From the NCBI GenBank assembly GCA_015489295.1, contig WGAB01000037.1, forward strand, positions 1-13,186: a DNA stretch of 13,186 bases, written 5' to 3'. Of the stretch, positions 8,065 to 13,186 are shown in pieces (position 1 is the stretch's first letter; each line of letters starts with the position of its first letter). The stretch comes from Caldifarciminota bacterium (GTDB lineage Bacteria > WOR-3 > Hydrothermia > WGAB01). Made by a program: the position numbers and the translations under genes. The notes beneath the pieces are model-generated. The model had not been told where the DNA came from. It made no database searches and saw nothing but the letters and a program-made list of their open reading frames with translations.

Positions 8065-8070
8065 ATTATA
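8065..8070 (-). promoter_or_regulatory. Internal -10 box for secA, on the transglycosylase stop codon
   Basis: A perfect TATAAT on the minus strand overlaps the TAA stop of the upstream gene (8066-8068). No good -35 stands 16-18 bases upstream (CCTTTT or GCCTTT). Initiation here would give a secA leader of about 40 bases that includes the palindrome AAAAATTTTT (8040-8049) and the Shine-Dalgarno. It suggests secA and the gene after it can be transcribed apart from the upstream operon. Confidence 0.5.
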
Positions 8071-9895
8071 AACCTTGGGCCGGTGAAAAGGCGGCCGGAT
8101 AGAGCCAGCGGTACAGCCGCCAGGAGCGATAGACCCGCCGCACATAGTTGCGGGTTTCGCGGAACGGGATGAACTCGATCCATAGGTCTTCGCGGTCCAG
8201 GATGCCCCGGCGTCGCCAGAGTTTTTGCCATTTCCGCACCCGGTGGGGGCCGGCGTTGTAGGCGGCCACGGCCAGCGTCGGGGAGCCGAAGGCGGCGAGT
8301 TCCCGCCGGAGCACCGCGGCCCCGGCCCGCAGGTTGGCCAGGCCGTGAAACAGGTCGCCGTCGCGCCCCCCGGGGAAGAGTTGCCGGTAGGTGGAGGGCA
8401 TGACCTGCGTGAGGCCCACGGCACCAGCCGGCGACACCACAAAGGGCCGGAAATGGCTTTCCTCGCGGATGAGGCCCAGCAGGAGCCAGGGATCGGGCAG
8501 GTTCAGGGCCGCCACGGCAGGCCGCCACAGGGCGGGCAGCGGAAAGAGCAGGGCCAGCGCCAGGGAATCGGGGTGTCCCTGGACGCCGGGCACCCGGTGG
8601 ATCAGGCGGATCGTCAACGCCGGGTTGCCCACCGAATCCGCGAGCCGGGCGGCCTGCAGGGGGCAGTGCCGGGCCAGGGGCTCGGCCCAGGGGTTGAAGA
8701 AGTACCGGGCCAGCAGGCGAAACCCCGGGCTCGGCGCACAGGAATCCGACAGGGCTACCAGGCTGTGCCGGTGCAGGGCCTCCGGCGGCGCCTGGAGCCG
8801 GGCCGTGTAGTAGGAAAGCGGGAACTCCCGCAGCAGGGTGTCGGCGTAGGCGGCATCATGGGTCAACCGGTACAAAAAGTACAGGGCCTGGGCCCGGTAA
8901 AAGCCCCGGGCGGCCAGGTTCCGGCGGAACAGGCGCCGGGCGGCGGAGGTGCGGCGCACCACCAGGTGCAGCAGGGCGGCGCGGCTGCGGGCCGCCGGGT
9001 ACCGGCCGAGTTTCCGTTCCAGCAGCCGGGCCGTTCGCGTGATGTAGTTGGTTTCGAGGCCCAGGAGCGAGGCGTAGGTGACGGCAGCGTCGCGCCAGCG
9101 GCTGCTCCGGCGGGCCAGGTGCACGAGCGCACGGATGGCCTCCTGCTGGCGGCCCAAACGGTCCAGCACCACGGCCCGGTAGTATTCCAGGCGGTGCCGC
9201 TTACGGGGGGTGAGGCGGGCGGAAAGGCGGCGGAACTCCCGGAGAAAGGCCCGGTTTTTCCGGAGCCGGTACAGGGCTGTCAGGTACTCGGCCGTGTACC
9301 GACGGCTTCGCTTCAAAAGGGGCAGGGCCTCTTCGTAGTTGCCCTGGCGATACAGCGCATAGCCCAGCTCCTCGGGGGTCAGGTAGGCCCGGGTGAGCGA
9401 ATCCTGGAGCACCCAGCGGGCGTAGGGCGAGCCGGGCTTCAGGCGTACCACCTGCGCCCAGAGCAGCCCGGCCGAATCCGGCCGCTCGTGGATCCAGAGC
9501 CACCCCCGTTCGTAGTGCCACCAGGCTTCGTCCGGCGAGGGCCAGCGGTGGTGCACCTCCCGGAGCCAGGCCCGGAGCGAATCCGCGGGGAAGGTATGGC
9601 GGAAAGCCGCAAAGAAGTCGTGGAGGGTTTCCTCCAGGAGTCCGGCCACCTCCGACGATCCCTCGGCCTGCCGGAGGGCCTCGGCCAAGGCCTGGCGGGC
9701 GGCATCCCGGTCGCTCCGGGCGATGGCCGCCGACCACCGGAGGTACAGGGCCCAGGCATTCAGGATCGGGGCCGACTCCCCGACCGTGGCGGAAAACACC
9801 CTATCGGAGGCGTCCAGGTGCCCCCGGTTCCAGGCGAGGAACAGGGAATCCGCCGGCAACAGGGCCAGGAAGGTCAGGAACAGGAGGCCAGCCAT
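8066..9895 (-). CDS. Soluble lytic murein transglycosylase, Slt70-like
   Basis: 609 residues. A short hydrophobic N-terminus (AGLLFLTFLALLPA) looks like a signal peptide, though it lacks basic residues before the core. A long helical-repeat region (about 30-455) resembles the TPR-like superhelical ring of Slt70. The catalytic SLT domain fills about 464-600. It has REESHF, whose second Glu (about 479) aligns with the catalytic Glu of Slt70, then GAVGLTQVMPSTY and AYNAGPHRVRKW. The enzyme cleaves the MurNAc-GlcNAc bond of peptidoglycan in the periplasm, forming 1,6-anhydro ends, and serves wall turnover and insertion of envelope machines. AGGAG (9904-9908) stands 8 bases before the ATG. The start overlaps the end of the preceding gene by 22 bases, so the two are translationally linked. 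The repeat region is strikingly rich in Arg and Leu. Confidence 0.92.
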   Translation of the reverse strand: MAGLLFLTFLALLPADSLFLAWNRGHLDASDRVFSATVGESAPILNAWALYLRWSAAIARSDRDAARQALAEALRQAEGSSEVAGLLEETLHDFFAAFRHTFPADSLRAWLREVHHRWPSPDEAWWHYERGWLWIHERPDSAGLLWAQVVRLKPGSPYARWVLQDSLTRAYLTPEELGYALYRQGNYEEALPLLKRSRRYTAEYLTALYRLRKNRAFLREFRRLSARLTPRKRHRLEYYRAVVLDRLGRQQEAIRALVHLARRSSRWRDAAVTYASLLGLETNYITRTARLLERKLGRYPAARSRAALLHLVVRRTSAARRLFRRNLAARGFYRAQALYFLYRLTHDAAYADTLLREFPLSYYTARLQAPPEALHRHSLVALSDSCAPSPGFRLLARYFFNPWAEPLARHCPLQAARLADSVGNPALTIRLIHRVPGVQGHPDSLALALLFPLPALWRPAVAALNLPDPWLLLGLIREESHFRPFVVSPAGAVGLTQVMPSTYRQLFPGGRDGDLFHGLANLRAGAAVLRRELAAFGSPTLAVAAYNAGPHRVRKWQKLWRRRGILDREDLWIEFIPFRETRNYVRRVYRSWRLYRWLYPAAFSPAQGL

Positions 9896-10344
9896 TGCAC
9901 CGTCTCCTGAAGCAGGGGTTCAACCCGGCGCCAGGGGATTTGAAGGTCCAGGGTGAGGGTGTCGCCGTCGTGTTCCGCCGAATGCAGGTGGGATGCGAGG
10001 CCAGAGGGCACGGCGGGTGGGCGTCGCCGGACTCCGGATTCCAGGGTCAGGAGCAGCCGGTCGCCCCGGTTCCGGAGCCAGGCGATGGGCAGGTACAGGG
10101 GCGAGTGCCGGGGTAAAAGCAGCAGGGTGATGCGCAGCGGGCGGCCCTTCAGGCGCCGGGGTGCCCGGTACCGGGCCTGGAACCCGAGGACGCCGCCGAG
10201 CCAGAGGTATTCCACCTCCTCGGGATCGGTCAGGGTCTCCAGCAGGACGGCGAGCCGATGGGCCCGTTTCAGGTTGGTCCGCTGGCCCCAGTAAAAGAGC
10301 AGAATGAGCACCAGGGTGGCGGCGAGGGCGGCGACCAGGATCAT
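9874..10344 (-). CDS. Membrane-anchored protein of unknown function
   Basis: 156 residues that I do not recognise. The N-terminus is one strong transmembrane helix (about 2-18, ILVAALAATLVLILLFYW) followed at once by Q, R and K, so the rest probably faces the cytoplasm. After it come an amphipathic helix (about 24-40), a segment reading GGVLGFQARYRAP, a hydrophobic stretch ITLLLLPRHSPLYLPIAWL that could be a second membrane contact, and a beta-rich tail with alternating charged and hydrophobic residues. I chose the start at 10342-10344 because it gives the anchor and lies 2 bases after the stop of the hydrolase gene (TGACGATG). It has no Shine-Dalgarno, so translation probably depends on reinitiation. 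Its end overlaps the transglycosylase gene by 22 bases. Position between these genes hints at an envelope role, but no function can be assigned. Confidence 0.75.
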   Translation of the reverse strand: MILVAALAATLVLILLFYWGQRTNLKRAHRLAVLLETLTDPEEVEYLWLGGVLGFQARYRAPRRLKGRPLRITLLLLPRHSPLYLPIAWLRNRGDRLLLTLESGVRRRPPAVPSGLASHLHSAEHDGDTLTLDLQIPWRRVEPLLQETVQWLASCS

Positions 10345-10346
10345 CG

Positions 10347-10997
10347 TCAGGCACGCACCAGGGCTTCGCGGAGCACGGGGTTCAGGCCCTTGACCACCGA
10401 GAGCCGGGCCACCCGGCCGTGGCCGGGCAGCACCCACGGATCGCCGGGCAGGGTCAGGATGCGGTGTTTCAAACTCTTCAGGAGTTGGCGCCGGGAGCCG
10501 CCGGGGAGCCAGGTATTTCCTACGGAGCGCAGGAACAGCGTGTCGCCGGTAATCAGGAGGTCGCCCCCGTAAAAGCACACGCTGCCCGGCGTATGGCCGG
10601 GCGTGTGCAGCACCACGAGACCCGCATGGCCCAGGGGCAGGAACATGCCGTCCTGCAGCAGGACATGAGGACCCGGCGGCCGGTACGGCTTCAGGAGAAA
10701 CAGGGAGCCGTTGCGCACGGGCGACCGGTACACTGGTACCTCGGCCTCATGCAGCAGGATCGGGGCCCCCGTGTTCTCGTGCAAAATCCCCACCGCCCGG
10801 ATGTGGTCAACGTGGCCGTGGGTCAGCAGCAGGTAGCGCACCTGCCGAACCCGAAGCCGTTGCAGCAGCCTCAGGATCCGGGCCGCCTGCCCGCCGGGGT
10901 CCACCACCGCCGCTTCCCGGGTTTCCGGGTCCACCAGCACATAGGCATAGGACCGCATCCACCGGGAGGCCTGCAGCCGTCTCCAGATCAGGCTCAT
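10347..10997 (-). CDS. Metallo-beta-lactamase-fold hydrolase, glyoxalase II-like
   Basis: 216 residues, the size of short YcbL/glyoxalase II-type hydrolases. The dinuclear metal site is complete: THGHVDH (H60, H62, D64, H65), HTPGHTPGS (H135), GDTLF (D152) and LPGHGR (H193). Family members hydrolyse thioesters such as S-lactoylglutathione, but the fold covers many substrates and none can be assigned. Where glyoxalase-like relatives usually read GRxDxPGG after GDTLF, this one reads GNTWLPGG, losing the Arg and Asp. The ATG at 10995-10997 places YAYVLVDPETREAAVVDPGG where the family expects its first strands. There is no Shine-Dalgarno. A second Met (residue 14) is a less likely start. The gene heads the run that includes the membrane protein and transglycosylase, and is divergent from hutI. 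No signal peptide is seen, so it probably acts in the cytoplasm. Confidence 0.88.
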   Translation of the reverse strand: MSLIWRRLQASRWMRSYAYVLVDPETREAAVVDPGGQAARILRLLQRLRVRQVRYLLLTHGHVDHIRAVGILHENTGAPILLHEAEVPVYRSPVRNGSLFLLKPYRPPGPHVLLQDGMFLPLGHAGLVVLHTPGHTPGSVCFYGGDLLITGDTLFLRSVGNTWLPGGSRRQLLKSLKHRILTLPGDPWVLPGHGRVARLSVVKGLNPVLREALVRA

Positions 10998-11046
10998 GGC
11001 TCGGTACGATTTTTGAGCCCGGGCCCGGGGTTTGCAACCAGGGGCG

Positions 11047-11052
11047 TATATT
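11047..11052 (+). promoter_or_regulatory. -10 box of hutI, near-leaderless
   Basis: TATATT matches the consensus at 5 of 6 positions and ends 6 bases before the hutI ATG. Transcription would then begin at or within a base or two of ATG, and no Shine-Dalgarno is possible. No good -35 is seen at the usual distance (GGGCCC). The same A/T patch read on the other strand gives TAATAT (11048-11053), which could serve the divergent hydrolase gene with a leader of about 45 bases. Confidence 0.5.
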
Positions 11053-11058
11053 AGAGCC

Positions 11059-12288
11059 ATGCAAGAGGCCGATCTGCTGCTGGTGAACGCATCCCAGGTG
11101 GTTCCGGTGGCCGGAGGCCGGGTGGAGCCCATCGAAAACGGGGCCGTGGCCGTGCAGGACGGCCGCATCGCCGACCTGGGGCCCACGCCCCTCCTCCGGC
11201 AACGCTGGTACGCCGCCAAAGTGCTGGATCTTCAAGGCAAAACCGTGGTGCCCGGCTTCGTGGATCCCCATACCCACCTGGTGTACGCCGGCTGTCGTCA
11301 CCATGAACTGGAGATGCGGCTGGCCGGAAAAACCTACCTGGACATCCTGGAGGCCGGCGGCGGCATCCGGTACACCGTGGAGCAAACCCGCCGGGCCTCG
11401 CACCAGGAACTGCTGGAAAGCCTGCTGCAGCGGCTGGACATCTTCCTGAGCCAGGGGATCACCACCGTGGAAATCAAGAGCGGCTACGGCCTGGACCGAA
11501 CCACGGAACTCAAGATGCTGGAGGTCGTTCAGGAAGCCCGGAAACACGCGGTGCAGGACCTGGTGCCCACCTTTCTGGGGGCCCATGTGGTGCCCACCGA
11601 GTACCGCGACCGTCGGCGGGCCTATGTGGACCTGGTGATCTCGCTTCTGCCCGAGGTGCGCGACCTCGCCGAGTTCGTGGACGTGTTCGTGGACGAGGGT
11701 GCCTTCACGGTGGACGAGGCCCGGCGCATCCTGGAGGCCGCCCGCGACCTCGGCTTCGGCCTCAAGGTGCACGCCGAAGAACTGGCCCATACCGGCGCCA
11801 CACGCCTGGCCGCCGAACTCGGGGCCGTGTCCGCCGACCACCTGGACCTGGCCACCGACGACGATCTCCAGGCCCTGAAGGCCGCCGGCACCGTGCCCGT
11901 CCTGCTGCCGTCGGTCACCTTTTTCCTGTTCTCCTCGCACTACGCCCCGGCCCGGAAGATGCTGGACCTGGGGCTGCCGGTGGCGCTTTCCACAGACCAC
12001 AATCCGGGATCGTCGCCGGCCTATTCCCAGATCTTCGTGGCCACCTTAGCCACCTTTCTGATGGGCATGACCCCGGCCGAGGTGCTGGCCGCCATCACCT
12101 ACAACGCGGCCCGCGCCCTCAACCGCCATCACCTGGTGGGATCGCTGGAACCCGGAAAACAGGCGGATCTTGTGGTGCTGGACGTTCCCTCCTATGTGCA
12201 CCTCGTGTACGACCTGGCCCGGCCGCTGGTAGAAATGGTGTTCAAGAGGGGCGAGGTCGTGTATCGCCGTAGGGCCTCCGCCCTATAG
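11059..12288 (+). CDS. hutI: Imidazolonepropionase HutI
   Basis: 409 residues, full length. HutI opens the imidazolone ring of 4-imidazolone-5-propanoate to give N-formimino-L-glutamate, the third step of histidine breakdown, in the cytoplasm. It is an amidohydrolase-fold metalloenzyme. By spacing, residues match the B. subtilis enzyme: H71 and H73 (PGFVDPHTH), R80, Y93, EIKSGYGL, H176 (FLGAH), H238 and catalytic E241 (HAEE), and D313/N315 (STDHNPGSS). VDVFVDEGAF replaces the more common VDVFCEEGAF. The chosen ATG starts at the family's EADLLLVNA beginning and lies just after a -10 box. An in-frame TTG at 11032 would add nine residues and place the -10 inside the gene. No hutH, hutU or hutG is nearby, so the gene stands apart from a hut operon. 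It ends tail to tail over the antiporter gene. Confidence 0.95.
   Translation: MQEADLLLVNASQVVPVAGGRVEPIENGAVAVQDGRIADLGPTPLLRQRWYAAKVLDLQGKTVVPGFVDPHTHLVYAGCRHHELEMRLAGKTYLDILEAGGGIRYTVEQTRRASHQELLESLLQRLDIFLSQGITTVEIKSGYGLDRTTELKMLEVVQEARKHAVQDLVPTFLGAHVVPTEYRDRRRAYVDLVISLLPEVRDLAEFVDVFVDEGAFTVDEARRILEAARDLGFGLKVHAEELAHTGATRLAAELGAVSADHLDLATDDDLQALKAAGTVPVLLPSVTFFLFSSHYAPARKMLDLGLPVALSTDHNPGSSPAYSQIFVATLATFLMGMTPAEVLAAITYNAARALNRHHLVGSLEPGKQADLVVLDVPSYVHLVYDLARPLVEMVFKRGEVVYRRRASAL
12283..12288. other. Palindrome CTATAG carrying both stop codons of two convergent genes
   Basis: CTATAG is its own reverse complement. Its last three bases are the TAG stop of hutI on the plus strand, and its first three, read on the minus strand, are the TAG stop of the antiporter gene. 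The two coding regions therefore overlap by exactly these six bases, leaving no space for an intergenic terminator. Confidence 0.95.
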
Positions 12289-13186
12289 GAGGGCACTGAG
12301 CAGGTCCTTCCGGTGTACCATGCCCAGAACCTTCCCCTTTTGCACCACGGGCAGGGCATCGGTTTCCAGTTCCTGAAGCCGCTCCAGGGCCTCCTGCAGC
12401 GACATTTCCGGCGTGAGAAAGGCCCGGCGGGCGAGTTTCCCGGCCCGGAGGTCCTGCTCAAACATCCGCAACAGCGGCAGGTTTTCCAGATCGTGGAGGA
12501 ACACCACCCCCACGAAGTCGTCCTGGGGCCCCAGGACCACCACCGTATCCGAGGACGTGTTGCGGAACGCCTGCACCAGGGCCTGCACCGGGTCGTCGGC
12601 CCGCACCACGGGAAAGGTCTTCCGCAGCAGGGTGGTCAGGGTAATGTCGGGCCGGCGCGCGGGCTCCAGGCCGAGCCGCCGCATGAACTCGTGTACGATG
12701 TTCTGGAACTCCACATCAAACAGGGGCTCCACGCCCCGGCGCACCAGGACGGCCAGGGGGATCTCGCCGGCCCGTACCAGCACCTCCTTGAGGAGCACCG
12801 GGCCCACGAGTTCAAACACCACGGTAGACGCCAGGGCGACATTGACCAGGTCGTCCAGGCCCAGGGACGACGCCCCCAGCGCCAGGGCCAGGCCCGTGGA
12901 CAGCCCACCCTGGCTCAGGATGCCCAGGCCCAGGTAGTCGCCGCGCAGGGGAAGCCGGGTGCGGCGGGTGCCCAGGACGCTGCCGCCCACCTTGCCCAGC
13001 ACCCGCCCCAGGATGTAGAGCACTACGGCGAACCGCAGGTTGACCAGCATGGGAAAATTCAGGCTGGCCCCGGCCACGAAGAAAAACAGGGAATAGGCGA
13101 AGTCCGACACCCGGTCCAGGTGCCGCAGGCCCCGCTGCTGCACCACCGACGCGTTGGCCGCCACGAGGCCGAAGAGAAGCGCGTAC
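12283..13186 (-). CDS. Kef/CPA2-type cation:proton antiporter with CBS pair (N-terminus outside the window)
   Basis: The last 300 residues are visible, and the gene enters from the right edge. The in-frame GTG at 13162-13164 is internal, since coding continues to the edge (YALLFGL before it). Visible residues 1-135 hold the final transmembrane helices of an antiporter fold. SDFAYSLFFFVAGASLNF matches the family's half-broken helix region, and LGLGILSQGGLSTGLALAL matches the conserved 'l.pqgGl..Gla' segment. A linker (about 140-183) leads to two CBS domains (about 184-238 and 246-300), the second ending KGKVLGMVHRKDLLSALL. Such proteins exchange Na+ or K+ for H+ across the inner membrane, and CBS pairs usually bind adenine nucleotides to gate activity. 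The ion cannot be told. The stop codon lies inside the stop region of hutI, with no terminator hairpin. Confidence 0.85.
   Translation of the reverse strand, partial: YALLFGLVAANASVVQQRGLRHLDRVSDFAYSLFFFVAGASLNFPMLVNLRFAVVLYILGRVLGKVGGSVLGTRRTRLPLRGDYLGLGILSQGGLSTGLALALGASSLGLDDLVNVALASTVVFELVGPVLLKEVLVRAGEIPLAVLVRRGVEPLFDVEFQNIVHEFMRRLGLEPARRPDITLTTLLRKTFPVVRADDPVQALVQAFRNTSSDTVVVLGPQDDFVGVVFLHDLENLPLLRMFEQDLRAGKLARRAFLTPEMSLQEALERLQELETDALPVVQKGKVLGMVHRKDLLSALL

Noticed and set aside
5263..8172. A 969-residue open frame antisense to secA
   Set aside because: Composition is His/Val/Leu/Gly-rich without recognisable motifs, and it mirrors the secA codons. secA itself is unmistakable on the other strand.
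8225..9910. A 561-residue open frame antisense to the transglycosylase gene
   Set aside because: Gly/Pro/Gln-rich shadow of a high-GC coding strand, with no Shine-Dalgarno or known motif.
10998..11219. A 74-residue N-terminal extension of the metallo-hydrolase
   Set aside because: The extra residues fall within hutI antisense and resemble nothing. The family's first strands begin right after the ATG at 10995-10997.
10807..12000. A 397-residue minus-strand frame across hutI and the hydrolase 5' region
   Set aside because: It covers the conserved hutI sequence in antisense, and its translation shows the same shadow composition.
1..13186. A defence system, mobile element, CRISPR array, tRNA or other undescribed multi-gene system
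   Set aside because: I saw no direct-repeat arrays, terminal inverted repeats, transposase or integrase motifs, or tRNA-like segments. Every sizeable stretch is explained by housekeeping genes, so no such system is claimed.

Overview
The window is gene-dense, high-GC bacterial chromosome (clearly above 60% G+C by eye). The proteins are rich in Arg, Glu, Leu and Pro. There is no tRNA, rRNA, CRISPR array, insertion sequence or phage gene, and no gene-free stretch longer than about 75 bases. The content suggests a Gram-negative, probably thermophilic bacterium: a Slt-type lytic transglycosylase, an archaeal-style endonuclease IV relative, and a long SecA with a large helical insertion of the kind seen in Bacteroidetes/Chlorobi/Rhodothermus-like and related deep lineages. 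I cannot name the organism from sequence alone.

Layout. (1) 1-3114, minus strand: mnmG (tRNA wobble-uridine modification) followed 48 bases later by a Wzx/MATE-like polysaccharide flippase that leaves the window on the left. (2) 3187-4044, plus strand: a tandem-domain universal stress protein, divergent from mnmG across a 72-base promoter region. (3) 4057-10997, minus strand: a compact gene run in the transcription order metallo-beta-lactamase hydrolase, small membrane-anchored unknown protein, soluble lytic transglycosylase, secA, endonuclease IV-like TIM-barrel protein. The first three are joined by a 2-base gap and a 22-base overlap. secA has its own -10 box placed on the stop codon of the transglycosylase gene. 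(4) 11059-12288, plus strand: hutI (imidazolonepropionase), divergent from the hydrolase across 61 bases. (5) 12283-13186, minus strand: the C-terminal part of a Kef/CPA2-type cation:proton antiporter with a CBS-domain pair, meeting hutI tail to tail with a 6-base overlap.

How the genes fit together. Most are housekeeping functions: translation fidelity, protein export, envelope growth, DNA repair, stress response, ion homeostasis and histidine breakdown. I see no convincing undescribed multi-gene system. The most useful signals are smaller. Transcript-leading genes (mnmG, hutI) have a -10 box almost touching ATG and no Shine-Dalgarno, so they are probably leaderless, whereas most other genes have good Shine-Dalgarno sites. 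SecA has a four-cysteine insertion in its second nucleotide-binding domain and lacks the usual C-terminal zinc motif. The endonuclease IV relative appears to lack one metal ligand. hutI and the antiporter share the palindrome CTATAG as their stop codons.
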